From Rhodovibrio sodomensis (GTDB taxonomy: Bacteria; Pseudomonadota; Alphaproteobacteria; Kiloniellales; Rhodovibrionaceae): DNA of 64,000 bases. Position 1 is the first letter of the stretch; each line of letters starts with the position of its first letter. This document shows positions 9,095 to 19,160 of this stretch, piece after piece. The stretch lies in contig NZ_NRRL01000008.1 in NCBI RefSeq assembly GCF_016583645.1, positions 22,499 through 86,498 of the forward strand. Reading direction: 5' to 3'. Both the position numbers and the translations under genes were made by a program. The notes below the pieces were generated by a model. That model saw only the letters and a program-made list of their open reading frames with translations. It was not told the DNA's origin and made no database searches.

Positions 9095-9425
9095 GCGCCC
9101 AATCACGCAACGGCGCGCGCCGCCATCGGCGTTGCCGTTGCTTCAGCGCATTGCTGGCTGGCTACAGCCGGCGTAGTCAGGTTCCGGCACGCCTGTCCCG
9201 CCGCAGAGGCCCGCCCCCAGAGCCGGCTGGGCTTCCGTCGACGGCGTGATCTTCCGGTTAGCGCGGGCGGTGTAAGGCCTGTGCGCCCTGGTCCCTTTGA
9301 AGTGCCACTGCTACATCTTGCCATTCATCCGCTGGGCCCGAGCCGGCCGCGGCATCCTGTCGTCATGAGCTGAAATCCGGACGCTAGGCCCCGTCGACCC
9401 GGGCAGCGCCGGTCCCGAGAGTGGC
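9095..9425. other. Intergenic region before tamA, no supported gene
   Basis: 331 bp between the repeat and the proposed tamA start. Open frames here begin inside the repeat or have no ribosome site and no recognisable product. No clear promoter or hairpin was seen, though tamA must be transcribed from this stretch or from the sigma gene. Confidence 0.5.
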
Positions 9426-11483
9426 TTGAAGATCACGCTTCCGTTTGCGCCCTCCCCCCACCCGCCGGTCCGCCCAAGGCGCCGTCCGCGCCGGGCCGCC
9501 GTGGCGATCGCCGGTCTGCTGTGCGCCTGCATAACATCGTCCGGCGTTGGCCGCGCGGACGACCGGGCGCCCTGGCCGCCGCCGGAGAGCCGCCCGGACA
9601 GCGCGGCGGGCGACGCCCAGGCATCGGCGGAAGAGACCGATACGCGGATCGCCTATACGGTCGAGATCCAGGGGCTGGCGGAAGGCGAGGACGACCTGGA
9701 GACGCTGCTGCGCGGCTCCAGCCGGCTGATCGGGCTGCAGGACGACCTGCCGGCCACGGTCGCCGGCGTCCGCCGGCGCGCCCGCGCCGACGTCGAGCGC
9801 TTCCAGAAGGCCCTGCGCTCCGAAGGCTTCTACGACGCCAATGTCAGCTTCGAGATCGCGGAGCCGCCGCCCGACGCGACGGCCGGCGCCCCCCAGGCGG
9901 ACGCGCCCGCGGCGCCAGCGTCCGACAGCCCAGCGCCCGACAGCCCAGCGCCCGACAGCACGGTGCCCGCGCCGGCGGAGACGGTGCGCGAGCCGCTCGA
10001 GGTCACCTTCGAGGTCGAGACCGGCACCGTCTATCTGCTCGCGCGCGTCGATATCAGCTACACGCCGGCGACCCCGCCGGAGCGCGAAGGCATCCCGCGC
10101 GGCGCGGAAGGCCTGGACCTGCAGCTCGGCATGCGGGCCCGCGCCCCAGCGATCCAGGCCGCCGAGCGGCGGCTTCTCAGCGCGCTGGAGAACCACGGCT
10201 ATCCCGACGCCCGCGTGCGCGACCGGCAGGCGGTGATCGACCGCTCCCAGAAAACCATGCGGGTCAATTGGCAGGTCGACCCCGGCGCGTTCACCCGGTT
10301 CGGCGAGATCGACGTGAGCGGGCTCGAGACGGTCGAGGCGAAGTACGTGCGCAGCTTCAGCACCTGGACGCCCGGCGACGTCTACGACCAGCGCAGGATC
10401 GAGCAGATGCGCGGCAAGCTCCTGGAAACCGGATTGTTCGACAGCATCCAGGTCGACCGCGCCGGCGAACCGTCGGACGGCCGGACGCCGATCCAGCTGA
10501 CGTTGGATGAGCGCGAGCATCGTTCGATCGGCTTCGGCGCACGCTATTCGACCTCGACCGGGCCGTCCGGCACGGCGTTCTGGGAGCACCGCAACCTGCT
10601 GGGGCAGGACGAAAACCTGCGCCTGGAGCTGAACGCCGGCTTGATCGAGCAGCGCTTTACCGCGACCGCCCGCAAGCCGCGCTGGAACCGCGACGACCAG
10701 GATCTGCTGGGCAACTTCGAGCTGCGCCACAAGGACTCCGACAGCTTCGAGGAGTATGCCGCGGAGGCCGGTGTCTCGGTGGAACGCGAGTTCGACGATC
10801 TGTGGACCGGGCGGCTGGGCGGCTCCGTCGAGGCGCTGCAGACGACGGACAACGAGGGCACGCGGGAGTTCATCCTGTTCGGCGTGCCGACCGCCCTGAC
10901 CCGCGACAGCCGCGACGACCCGCTCGACCCGACCGAGGGCAGCCGGCTGTCCCTGGAAGCCACGCCGTACCTGTCTACCGTCGAGTCGTTCCAGCCGTTC
11001 TTCACCGGCAGTCTGGGCGGCGCGACCTATTACACGATCGACGCCCAAGACCGCTTCGTCCTGGCCGGCCGTGCACGGGTGGGCACGCTGTTCGGCGCGG
11101 AAACCGAGCAGGTCCCCGCCTCCAAACGCTTCTACGCCGGCGGCGGCGGGTCGATTCGCGGGTTCCCGTTCGAGGAGGTCGGTCCGCTGGACGAAGACAA
11201 CGACCCGCTGGGCGGTCGCTCGCTGGTCGAACTGGGCGTTGAACTGCGGATCAAGATCACCGAGACGATCGGTATCGTGCCGTTCGTCGACGCCGGCCAA
11301 GTTTACGACACAGTCTACCCGGACTTTAGCGTCGACGAGCCGCTGCGCTACGGCGCCGGGCTGGGCCTGCGCTATTACACGGCGATCGGCCCGGTGCGGC
11401 TCGACGTCGCGGTCCCGCTCAACCCGCGCGAGAGCAACGACAACGCGTTCGAAATCTATATTTCGCTGGGTCAGGCTTTTTAG
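9426..11483 (+). CDS. tamA: TamA: outer-membrane BamA-like assembly factor
   Basis: Omp85-family protein of 685 residues, the outer-membrane half of the TamA-TamB system for envelope protein or lipid transport. An Arg-rich N-region and hydrophobic stretch (residues 17-45) look like a signal peptide ending near VGRA-DD. POTRA domains occupy about 75-355, including GEIDVSGLETVEAKYVRS. The C-terminal barrel from about 360 contains the Omp85 motifs FYAGGGGSIRGFPFEEVGP and GIVPFVDAGQVY, and ends in Phe. The start is a TTG with a weak ribosome site, so the true start is unsure. A low-complexity linker at about residues 155-180 has a repeated DSPAP unit. tamB begins three bases downstream. Confidence 0.9.
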   Translation: MKITLPFAPSPHPPVRPRRRPRRAAVAIAGLLCACITSSGVGRADDRAPWPPPESRPDSAAGDAQASAEETDTRIAYTVEIQGLAEGEDDLETLLRGSSRLIGLQDDLPATVAGVRRRARADVERFQKALRSEGFYDANVSFEIAEPPPDATAGAPQADAPAAPASDSPAPDSPAPDSTVPAPAETVREPLEVTFEVETGTVYLLARVDISYTPATPPEREGIPRGAEGLDLQLGMRARAPAIQAAERRLLSALENHGYPDARVRDRQAVIDRSQKTMRVNWQVDPGAFTRFGEIDVSGLETVEAKYVRSFSTWTPGDVYDQRRIEQMRGKLLETGLFDSIQVDRAGEPSDGRTPIQLTLDEREHRSIGFGARYSTSTGPSGTAFWEHRNLLGQDENLRLELNAGLIEQRFTATARKPRWNRDDQDLLGNFELRHKDSDSFEEYAAEAGVSVEREFDDLWTGRLGGSVEALQTTDNEGTREFILFGVPTALTRDSRDDPLDPTEGSRLSLEATPYLSTVESFQPFFTGSLGGATYYTIDAQDRFVLAGRARVGTLFGAETEQVPASKRFYAGGGGSIRGFPFEEVGPLDEDNDPLGGRSLVELGVELRIKITETIGIVPFVDAGQVYDTVYPDFSVDEPLRYGAGLGLRYYTAIGPVRLDVAVPLNPRESNDNAFEIYISLGQAF

Positions 11484-11486
11484 ACG

Positions 11487-14400
11487 ATGCGACTGCGCCG
11501 TCCGCTCAAAATCGCCGGCTGGACGCTGGGCAGCCTGGTGGGCGTGCTGCTGCTGGCGCTGCTCGGCCTGTGGGCCGCGGCCAACACCGAGCGCGGCCAG
11601 GCCTGGATCGCGGCGGCGGTCGAAAGCGCGCTGTCCGCGCCCGGCACCCCGGCGACGGTGGCGGGGCTGCAGGGCCCTCTGCCCCAGGAGATCCGGCTGG
11701 GCCGGCTGGTGCTGCGCGACGCCGACGGTCCGTGGCTAACCCTGGAAGGCGTCCGGCTTAGCTGGTCGCCGCTCGCCCTGTTGTCGGGCCGGCTGGACCT
11801 GCAGGCCGTGACGGCCGCGCGGATCGCCCTGGACCGCCTGCCCGCCGGCGGTCCGGCGGCGGCGGAAGCACCGGCCGAGGAGACCGAGCCCGGCGCGTTC
11901 GAACTGCCGGAGCTGCCGGTCGCGATCCGACTGCGGCGCCTGGCGGTCGCGCGGTTGGAACTCGGCGAGGCGATCGCCGGCACCGCGGCCGCTTTCCAGG
12001 TCCGCGGACAAGCCGCGGCCCCTCAGGACGGGCGCCTGACCACCCAACTGGCCGTCACCCGGCTGGGCGGACCATCGGGAAGCCTGCGCCTGGACGCGGC
12101 ATACGATCCCGGTCCCCGCAACCTGTCGGTCGACCTCAAGCTGGACGCGCCGCCGGACGGCCTGCTGGCGCGGTTGGCGGAGCTGCCGGCCGGGGCCGGG
12201 GCGACGCTGTCGCTGACCGGCGACGGCCCGGTCGAAGCCTGGCAGGGCGAGCTGACGGCCCGGATCGGCGAGGCCGCCCGGCTCGAGACCGCGGTCCGGC
12301 TGGACGACTTTTCCCGCCTGGCGCTCGACGGCGAGGCGGCGGCGCCGGGCTATCTGAGCGGCGCGGTCGCGCGGCTGGTCGGCGGCCCGGTGCGTTTCGA
12401 CCTGGCGGTCGCGCGCAACGGCGAGGCCGGCGTCACGATCGCGCGCGGGCAGATCCAGACCGGAACGTTCGCCGCCCAACTGTCCGGCGGCCTGGCACCG
12501 GACGGCAGCACGCTGGACGCCGCGGTCGACCTGACGGTCACCGACCCCGCACCGCTGAACGCGCTCGCAGCGCCGGTCGAGCTGGCCGGCCTGTCCGCGC
12601 GCCTGACCGCGCGCGGGGCCGTCGCCGCGCCGGAGCTGCGGCTGAGCGCCCAGGCGGCGGAAGCCGGTGTGCCGCAAGCCGGGGCCGAGCGCGTGTCGGT
12701 CGACCTGCGCTACACGCCCGACGGCGCGATCACCCAAGGGCGCGCCCACGTAGAGGTGCACGGCGCCCGCAGCCGGTTCAGGATCGACGCGCTGTCGCAC
12801 TACGACGGCCACCCGATCTCCGCCCGGCTGGACGGGCGGCTGGACCTGGACGCCATGACCCTGCGGCAGGCCAGCCTCTCGGCGTCGCTGCGCGACCTGC
12901 AGCTCAGGCTGGACGGCAGCGCCGACCTCGCGGGACCAAGCGGCGATGCCGCCTTCGACGTGCAGCTGGCGAACCTGACGCAGCTGGACCCGGTCGTCCC
13001 GCTCGGTCTGAGCGGCCACGGCACCCTGAGCGGACATGCGCGCTTTGACGCCACCGGAAGCGGCGGCGACCCGCTGGTCGCGGCCACGATCATGGGCGAC
13101 CTGCAGCAGGTCGGCGCCAGTATTCCGCTTCTGCAGGCGCTGCTGCAGGACCGGGTGCAGCTGGCCACCGACCTGCGGCTGGCCGCGGATGGCGGGCTGA
13201 CCCTTTCCGAGCTGTCGCTGGACACGCCGAACGCCCGCATCCGCGGCAAGCTCGCCGTGCCGGGCGATTTCGCCAGCCTGGACGCTCGGTTCACCGGCAC
13301 CGTCCCCGACGCGGGCGTGCTGGCACCGGCGCTCAACGTGCCGCTGGCCGGATCGGCGGAGCTGACCGCGCACTTGTCGGGCGCACTCGCCAACCCGGGC
13401 GTGGACGCGGACCTGCGCCTGAGCGAGGCCGTCGTGGCGGGCCAGCGCCTGGGCACAGCCCGGGTACGGGCGGACGTGCGAACGCTGGCGAGCCGCCCGC
13501 AGGGCCGGCTTCAGCTGGACACGACCGATGGGCCGGCCGGACCGGTCGACGCCGAAACACGGTTCGCGCTTACAGGCGAAAACCTCCGCTTGAGCGCGAT
13601 CCGGGCGGCAGTGCCGGGGCTGGACGTGCGCGGCGAGCGGCTGGACGTCCCGCTTGCCGGCGGCGCGCTGGACGGCGCGTTGGAGATCGCGAGCGATCAG
13701 ATGCGCCCGCTGCTGAGCCGGGTCGCCGGGCTGGACGCGTCGGCCGCCGCCGACCTGACGGTGACGCTGGGCCCGGACGGCGCGGGCGGCCAGCGGGTCG
13801 CGCTCGGCGGCGCGATTACCCAGGTGGCGCTGCCCGACGGCGGCCCGACGGTCGAGCGGATCGAGCTGGATGGCACGGTCGACAACGCGTTTTCCACGCC
13901 CAACGCCGATCTGAGCGTGAACCTGCTGCGCGCCGCCGCTGGACCGATCGCCATGGAACGCCTGCGGGTCACCGCGCGCGGCACGCCGGGCGACCTCGAC
14001 ATTAAAGCCGAGGGCCAGGGCCGCGGCGCGGGCACGCTGGACCAGCCGATCGCCGTCTCGCTGGCCGGCAACCTGGGCGAAGACGGGCCCGCGCGGGTGA
14101 TCTCGCTGGCCACGCTGCGGCTGGAGGTCGGGGCGCGGACCATCGCCCTCGCCCGGCCTGCCCGGATGCGCCTGCAAGGCCCGGAGTTCGCGGTGCGGGA
14201 CCTGGCGCTCGACGTCGGCGACGGGCGGATCACCCTCGATGCCCGCCGCGGCGCGGAGCGGATCGAGCTGACCCTGGACGCCGACCGGATCCCGCTGTCG
14301 TACAGCCGCCTCGCCCTGGCGGAGCCGCAGCTGACCGGCCGGCTGAACGCGCGCGCGCAGGTCTCCGGCCCGCTCGACGGGCCGACCGGCGCGGTCAACC

Positions 14401-15920
14401 TGACGCTGTCGGAGGTCGGCAGCGAGGGCACCGACCTGCCGCCGCTCGACGCGCGGATGGACCTGCGGCTGAACCCGGCCGGCCGCCTGATCGCCAACGG
14501 CCGGGTGACTGGGCTGGGCGACAGCCCGCTGCAGCTGACCGCCGACGTGCCCGTCGAACTCGCCCTCGCGCCGAGCTTCAAGGCCGGCTTGCGCCAGGAC
14601 GACGAGATGACCGGCCGGGTGACCTGGACCGGCGAGGTCGCCCCGCTGATGCCGCTGGTCCCGGCGACCGGCCACCGCCTGACCGGCCGGGCCAACCTGG
14701 ACCTCCAGATCGCCGGCACGCCGGGCAACCCAGAGCTGTTCGGCACGGCGCGGCTGGACCAAGCGCGCTACGAGAACCTAGACACCGGCACCCTGCTAAC
14801 CGAGCTGCAAGCGACCGTGCGCGCGACCGGCCAGCGGATCGAGATCGCGCGCTTCACCGCCGAGGACGGCGGCGACGGGACGCTCGAGATCACCGGCGGG
14901 CTGGACCTGCCGCGCTCCGGAACGCGGTCGGAGATCGCGGTCGATATCGACGCCCGCAGCGCCAAGCTGGCGCGCCTCGACTTCCTGGTCGTGGACGCCG
15001 ATGTCGACATGCAGGTCTCCGGCAGCCTGCAGGACATGCTGATCTCGGGCACCGTCACGGTAAACCAGGCCGAAGCCCGGATCCCGGACAACCTGCCGCC
15101 CGAGGTCGGCGACCTGAATGTGGTCAGCGAGCGTGCGCTGCAGGCGCGCCAGCAGGCGGAAGACAAGGCCGCCAAGTCCGGCCGGCCCGCGCAGCCGGCC
15201 GAGGCGCCCAGCCGCACCGAGCTGGACATCGCGATCGACGTGCCCGGCCAGACCTTCGTGCGCGGCAACGGGCTGGACAGTGAATGGCAAGGCAACCTGC
15301 TGGTCACCGGCACCGCCAGCCAGCCGATCGTGCGCGGCCAGCTGCAGGCGGTGCGCGGCCGGGTATCGCTGTTGAACAAGACGTTCATCCTGCAGCGCGG
15401 CCAGGTGTCGTTCTCCGGCGGGCGCGAGATCAATCCGCGACTGGACGTCCGGGCAGTCCACGAAAGCCCCGATTTCACCGCGATCGTGCTGGTCTCGGGC
15501 AGCGCTTCGCAGCCGAGCTTCGAGCTTAAGTCGGTGCCGCAGTTGCCGCAGGAGCAGGTGCTGTCCCGCCTGCTGTTCGGCAAGTCGCCGGGCGAGCTGG
15601 GCCCGGTGGAAAGCGCCCAGCTGGCCGCCGCGGTGGCCCAGCTCTCGCTCGGCGGCGGCGGCCCGGGGGTGATCGAGCGGCTGCGCAGCTTCGTCGGCGT
15701 GGACGTCCTGCAGATCGGCGGCAGCGCCGACGCCGGTCCGACGGTGGAAGCGGGCCAGTACGTTACCGAGGACGTGTTCGTCGGCGTCGAACAGGGCGCT
15801 GGGCTGGATTCCTCCCAGGTTAAGGTGGAAGTCGACGTCACCGAGCACATCAAGCTGGAGAGCGCGGCCGGGGTCTCGGGCGGCAGCAGCGTCGGCGTCC
15901 AGTTCCACTGGGACTATTGA
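11487..15920 (+). CDS. tamB: TamB: translocation and assembly module inner-membrane protein
   Basis: Very large protein of 1,477 residues, partner of TamA. An N-terminal signal-anchor helix lies at about residues 8-32 (IAGWTLGSLVGVLLLALLGLW). A long AsmA/TamB-like repetitive beta-rich region follows and spans the periplasm as a hydrophobic groove. The last 300 or so residues are the conserved DUF490/TamB C-terminal domain, with GNGLDSEWQGNLLVTG, RGRVSLLNKTF and the LLFGKSPGELGPVESAQLA segment. The protein ends with the short motif VGVQFHWDY. The length is normal for TamB. It is three bases after tamA, so the two are co-transcribed. Confidence 0.95.
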   Translation: MRLRRPLKIAGWTLGSLVGVLLLALLGLWAAANTERGQAWIAAAVESALSAPGTPATVAGLQGPLPQEIRLGRLVLRDADGPWLTLEGVRLSWSPLALLSGRLDLQAVTAARIALDRLPAGGPAAAEAPAEETEPGAFELPELPVAIRLRRLAVARLELGEAIAGTAAAFQVRGQAAAPQDGRLTTQLAVTRLGGPSGSLRLDAAYDPGPRNLSVDLKLDAPPDGLLARLAELPAGAGATLSLTGDGPVEAWQGELTARIGEAARLETAVRLDDFSRLALDGEAAAPGYLSGAVARLVGGPVRFDLAVARNGEAGVTIARGQIQTGTFAAQLSGGLAPDGSTLDAAVDLTVTDPAPLNALAAPVELAGLSARLTARGAVAAPELRLSAQAAEAGVPQAGAERVSVDLRYTPDGAITQGRAHVEVHGARSRFRIDALSHYDGHPISARLDGRLDLDAMTLRQASLSASLRDLQLRLDGSADLAGPSGDAAFDVQLANLTQLDPVVPLGLSGHGTLSGHARFDATGSGGDPLVAATIMGDLQQVGASIPLLQALLQDRVQLATDLRLAADGGLTLSELSLDTPNARIRGKLAVPGDFASLDARFTGTVPDAGVLAPALNVPLAGSAELTAHLSGALANPGVDADLRLSEAVVAGQRLGTARVRADVRTLASRPQGRLQLDTTDGPAGPVDAETRFALTGENLRLSAIRAAVPGLDVRGERLDVPLAGGALDGALEIASDQMRPLLSRVAGLDASAAADLTVTLGPDGAGGQRVALGGAITQVALPDGGPTVERIELDGTVDNAFSTPNADLSVNLLRAAAGPIAMERLRVTARGTPGDLDIKAEGQGRGAGTLDQPIAVSLAGNLGEDGPARVISLATLRLEVGARTIALARPARMRLQGPEFAVRDLALDVGDGRITLDARRGAERIELTLDADRIPLSYSRLALAEPQLTGRLNARAQVSGPLDGPTGAVNLTLSEVGSEGTDLPPLDARMDLRLNPAGRLIANGRVTGLGDSPLQLTADVPVELALAPSFKAGLRQDDEMTGRVTWTGEVAPLMPLVPATGHRLTGRANLDLQIAGTPGNPELFGTARLDQARYENLDTGTLLTELQATVRATGQRIEIARFTAEDGGDGTLEITGGLDLPRSGTRSEIAVDIDARSAKLARLDFLVVDADVDMQVSGSLQDMLISGTVTVNQAEARIPDNLPPEVGDLNVVSERALQARQQAEDKAAKSGRPAQPAEAPSRTELDIAIDVPGQTFVRGNGLDSEWQGNLLVTGTASQPIVRGQLQAVRGRVSLLNKTFILQRGQVSFSGGREINPRLDVRAVHESPDFTAIVLVSGSASQPSFELKSVPQLPQEQVLSRLLFGKSPGELGPVESAQLAAAVAQLSLGGGGPGVIERLRSFVGVDVLQIGGSADAGPTVEAGQYVTEDVFVGVEQGAGLDSSQVKVEVDVTEHIKLESAAGVSGGSSVGVQFHWDY

Positions 15921-16337
15921 GGGCCCGACCGGTACCCGTGACCTAGATAATGCGGCGGATGGGCGCGTCCTGATCGCGCGGCGTGTATTCCGAGCGACGT
16001 TTAATACGAAACCGGTAAAAAAACCGCCGGACACCTTAATTTCAATGCGAAGCGGCGAGGGCCGGCGGGCCGATCCGCTGAATTCGACGGCCGGTTGCCG
16101 CGTTTTCGATTTACGCCGATGACGCCATGACACGCCTGGCTTGTTTCGCATCTCAGGCTCGCTTAATTTGGCGCAATGTCCTGCGGTCTGCGGGCACGTC
16201 GCGACCTCGGGGTGGCAGGTCGACGGCGGGCCGTGCCCACGCTTTCGTGCGCGACCGCCGGCCGCACACCAACGCCCGTCCCGACCATCCGCGGGGAGAC
16301 TTGGGGCCGTGCCTACTTCAATGTCGGGAGATCACAG
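15921..16337 (+). promoter_or_regulatory. Intergenic region with candidate promoter of the peptide ABC operon
   Basis: 417 bp, noticeably richer in A and T between about 15990 and 16180. A sigma-70-like pair TTGTTT (16141-16146), 17 bases, TAATTT (16164-16169) points toward the substrate-binding protein gene. Both boxes are only partial matches. No convincing tamB terminator was seen. Confidence 0.35.
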
Positions 16338-17927
16338 GTGACCAATTTGAAAACCGGGTTCGCGGCGGCCGTCGCCGTTGCAGCCGGCCTGGCCGTGGCC
16401 AGCCCGGCGCAGGCGGAAACGTTTCGTTACGCCTTCCAGGGCGACGCGCAGTCGCTCGATCCGCACGCGCTCAACGAGACCTTCACGATCGGCTTCCATT
16501 CGAACATCTACGAAGGGCTGATCCGGCGCGACACCGAGCTCAACATCGAGCCGGCGCTTGCCACCGACTGGGAACTGCTGAGCCCGACGCACTGGCGCTT
16601 CCATCTGCGCAAGGGTGTGACCTTCCACAACGGCAACACCTTCAATGCCGACGACGTGCTGTTCACCTTCAAGCGCATCCAGATGGACGGGTCGGACATG
16701 GGCTCGAAAATCGCGCCCAACACCGAGGTCATCAAGGTCGACGACTACACGGTCGACTTCAAGACCGCCCAGCCGAACCCGATCCTGCACTACGAGTGGC
16801 AGGACGTGTTCATCATGGACAAGCAGTGGGCGGAGGCGAACAACGCCGTCCAGCCGACCGACGTGACCACCGAGGCCGACAACTACGCCGCGTTCAACGC
16901 CAACGGCACCGGCCCGTTCAAGGTCAAGAGCCGGGAGACCGACATCGAGACGGTCCTGGTGCGCAACGAGGACTGGTGGGACACCCCGCAGCACAATCTG
17001 AGCCGGGTCGTGTTCACCCCGATCTCGCAGGATTCGACGCGCGTCGCCGCACTGCTGTCGGGCGAGGTCGACATGGCCTACCCGATCCCGGTGCAGGACC
17101 TGCGCCGGGTCGACGCGAACCCGCAGACCGAGACGCTGACCGGCCCCGAGCTGCGCACGATCTTCCTCGGCATGGACCAGATGCGCGACGAGCTGCTGTA
17201 CTCCGACGTCGAGGGCAGGAACCCGTTCAAGGACGTCCGGGTGCGCGAGGCGTTCTACCGCGCGATCGACATCCAGGCGATCAAGCAGAAGATCATGCGC
17301 GGCCAGGCCGATCCGTCGGCGTTGATGATCTCGCCGCTGCTGTTCGCGCTGTCGGACCGGTTCGACCGGCCCAGCTACGATCCCGAGGCGAGCAAGCAGC
17401 TGCTGGCCGATGCCGGCTATCCCGACGGCTTCCAGGTCGGGATGGACTGCCCGAACAACCGCTACGTCAACGACGAGTCGATCTGCCAGGCGGTGGTCTC
17501 GATGCTCGCCCGGGTCGGCGTCGAGGTCGACCTGAACGCCCAGCCCAAGGCGCAGTATTTCGGCAAGGTCCTGGCCTACGACACCAGCTTTTACCTGCTG
17601 GGCTGGACGCCCTCCAGCCTGGATAGCTACAACATCTACGCCAACCTGATCATGTGCCTGGATCGCGACCAGACCCCGATCCAGACCAAGTTCAACCTGG
17701 GCGGCTACTGCAATCCCAAGATCGATGCCCTGGCGGAGCAGATCCTGGTCGAGACCGACGAGGCCGCGCGCAACCAGCTGATCGCCGAGGGCTTCCGCAT
17801 CCTGCAGGAGGACTGGGGCTACATCCCGCTGCACCAGCAGTACCTGGCCTGGGGCACCTCCACCGACGTCGAGGTGAAGCAATCGCCCGACAACAAGATG
17901 CTGCTGTACTACGTCAACGTGAAGTAG
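16338..17927 (+). CDS. Peptide-type ABC transporter, periplasmic substrate-binding protein (family 5)
   Basis: Protein of 529 residues in the DppA/OppA family, which delivers peptides or related compounds to the inner-membrane permeases. The signal peptide covers residues 1-26, with cleavage after SPAQA. Family features include FRYAFQGDAQSLDPHALNET at the mature N-terminus, the LATDWELLSPTHWRFHLRKGVTFHNG segment, FNADDVLFTFKRI, and NPFKDVRVREAFYRAID. I chose the GTG at 16338, with GGGAG seven bases upstream and directly before the signal peptide. An open frame continues upstream but lacks signal-peptide character. The substrate cannot be told from sequence. A 240-bp spacer with a family 2 repeat separates it from the permeases. 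Confidence 0.92.
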   Translation: MTNLKTGFAAAVAVAAGLAVASPAQAETFRYAFQGDAQSLDPHALNETFTIGFHSNIYEGLIRRDTELNIEPALATDWELLSPTHWRFHLRKGVTFHNGNTFNADDVLFTFKRIQMDGSDMGSKIAPNTEVIKVDDYTVDFKTAQPNPILHYEWQDVFIMDKQWAEANNAVQPTDVTTEADNYAAFNANGTGPFKVKSRETDIETVLVRNEDWWDTPQHNLSRVVFTPISQDSTRVAALLSGEVDMAYPIPVQDLRRVDANPQTETLTGPELRTIFLGMDQMRDELLYSDVEGRNPFKDVRVREAFYRAIDIQAIKQKIMRGQADPSALMISPLLFALSDRFDRPSYDPEASKQLLADAGYPDGFQVGMDCPNNRYVNDESICQAVVSMLARVGVEVDLNAQPKAQYFGKVLAYDTSFYLLGWTPSSLDSYNIYANLIMCLDRDQTPIQTKFNLGGYCNPKIDALAEQILVETDEAARNQLIAEGFRILQEDWGYIPLHQQYLAWGTSTDVEVKQSPDNKMLLYYVNVK

Positions 17928-17973
17928 TTGGGGTGCGCGGGTCGGCACCAACGGCGCTCGCCGCCACCCTCTG

Positions 17974-18082
17974 ATTCCCTCTCCTCCACTGGGAGGAGAG
18001 GGCTAGGGAGAGGAGGGTGTCCGCGGCATAGACCCGTGGCGCCTCCTCCCCTTCCCCCTCCTCCCATGGGAAGGAGGGGAAT
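17974..18082. repeat. Family 2 CTCC/GGAGG palindromic repeat, copy 1
   Basis: Nested palindromes: CTCTCCTCC-ACT-GGGAGGAGAG at the left and CCCTCCTCCCATGGGAAGGAGGGG at the right. ATTCCC and GGGAAT form the outer ends, and GGCTAGGG lies just inside. Similar elements lie at 60677, 61871 and 63853. This copy sits inside the ABC operon between the binding-protein and permease genes, where its hairpins could reduce read-through or stabilise the upstream message. Confidence 0.75.
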
Positions 18083-18170
18083 CGTTAAGCTACCGCTTCC
18101 GTAAGCTCCGTTCCCCGCCCGCCAGGATCGTCCCCGTGCCCCTCCGCCACGCCACGACAGGCGCCCAGCC

Positions 18171-19157
18171 TTGATCGCGTTCATCGTCCGGCGGCTGCTC
18201 CAGTCGATCGTGGTCATGCTGGTGGTCGCCCTGCTCGCCTTCTCGATGTTCCGTTACATCGGCGACCCGATCAATCAGATGGTCGGGGTCGAGACCAGTT
18301 CCGAGGAGCGCGCGGAACTGCGCGAGCGGCTCGGCCTGAACGATCCGATGCTGGTGCAGTTCGGCCGGTTCGCCGCGGATGCCGCACGCTTCGACTTCGG
18401 CGTCAGCTACCAGCATAAAAAGCCGGTCTCCGAGCTGTTCGCCGACCGCCTGCCGGCGACGCTCGAGCTTGCGTTCCTGTCGGCCGTGTTCGCGCTTGCC
18501 TGCGGCATTCCGATGGGGGTCTACACCGCCCTGCGGCGCGACGCCTGGCTATCCAAGGTGTTTTTGACCGTCTCGCTGATCGGCATTTCGCTGCCGACCT
18601 TCCTGATCGGCATCCTGCTGATCTTCGTCTTCTCGGTCTGGCTTGGCTGGCTGCCGTCGTTCGGCCGTGGCGAGACGGTCGACCTCGGGGTCTGGACCAC
18701 CGGCCTGTTGACCGTAAGCGGCTGGAAGGCCGCGCTCATGCCGTCGATCACCCTGGGCCTGTTCCAGATGACGCTGATCATGCGGCTGGTCCGCTCGGAG
18801 ATGCTGGAGGTGCTGCGCACCGACTACATCAAATTCGCGCGCGCCCGCGGGCTGAGCGACCGGGCGGTCCACTTCGGCCACGCGCTGAAAAACACGCTGG
18901 TGCCGGTGATCACCATCACCGGGCTGCAGCTCGGCTCGATCATCGCCTTTGCCATCATCACCGAAACAGTGTTCCAGTGGCCGGGCATGGGTCTGCTGTT
19001 CCTGCAGGCGATCCAGAACGTCGATATTCCGATCATGGCCGCCTACCTGATCCTGATCGCCTTCTTCTTCGTGCTGATCAACCTGATCGTCGATCTGCTG
19101 TACTACGCCGTCGATCCGCGCCTGCGGGTCGACCGGGCGACCAGCGCGGGGCACTAG
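18171..19157 (+). CDS. Peptide-type ABC transporter permease (DppB-like)
   Basis: Inner-membrane permease of 328 residues with six hydrophobic helices. The N-terminal RRLLQSIVVMLVVALLAFSMFR helix opens the protein, a periplasmic domain follows, and the permease signature with the EAA-like loop (YIKFARARGLSDRAVHFGHALKN) is near residues 220-245. It starts with TTG at 18171, chosen because it directly precedes the first helix; no strong ribosome site is seen. Its stop is three bases before the next permease. It pairs with the DppC-like protein to form the membrane channel. Confidence 0.92.
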   Translation: MIAFIVRRLLQSIVVMLVVALLAFSMFRYIGDPINQMVGVETSSEERAELRERLGLNDPMLVQFGRFAADAARFDFGVSYQHKKPVSELFADRLPATLELAFLSAVFALACGIPMGVYTALRRDAWLSKVFLTVSLIGISLPTFLIGILLIFVFSVWLGWLPSFGRGETVDLGVWTTGLLTVSGWKAALMPSITLGLFQMTLIMRLVRSEMLEVLRTDYIKFARARGLSDRAVHFGHALKNTLVPVITITGLQLGSIIAFAIITETVFQWPGMGLLFLQAIQNVDIPIMAAYLILIAFFFVLINLIVDLLYYAVDPRLRVDRATSAGH

Positions 19158-19160
19158 GCG

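Noticed and set aside
9056..9373. A 105-codon frame after the ECF sigma gene
   Set aside because: It begins inside a family 1 repeat, has no ribosome site and no recognisable product.
11736..14762. A 1,008-codon open frame antisense to tamB
   Set aside because: High-GC codon use in tamB leaves the opposite strand open by chance. The product is Arg/Gln/Gly-rich and not family-like.
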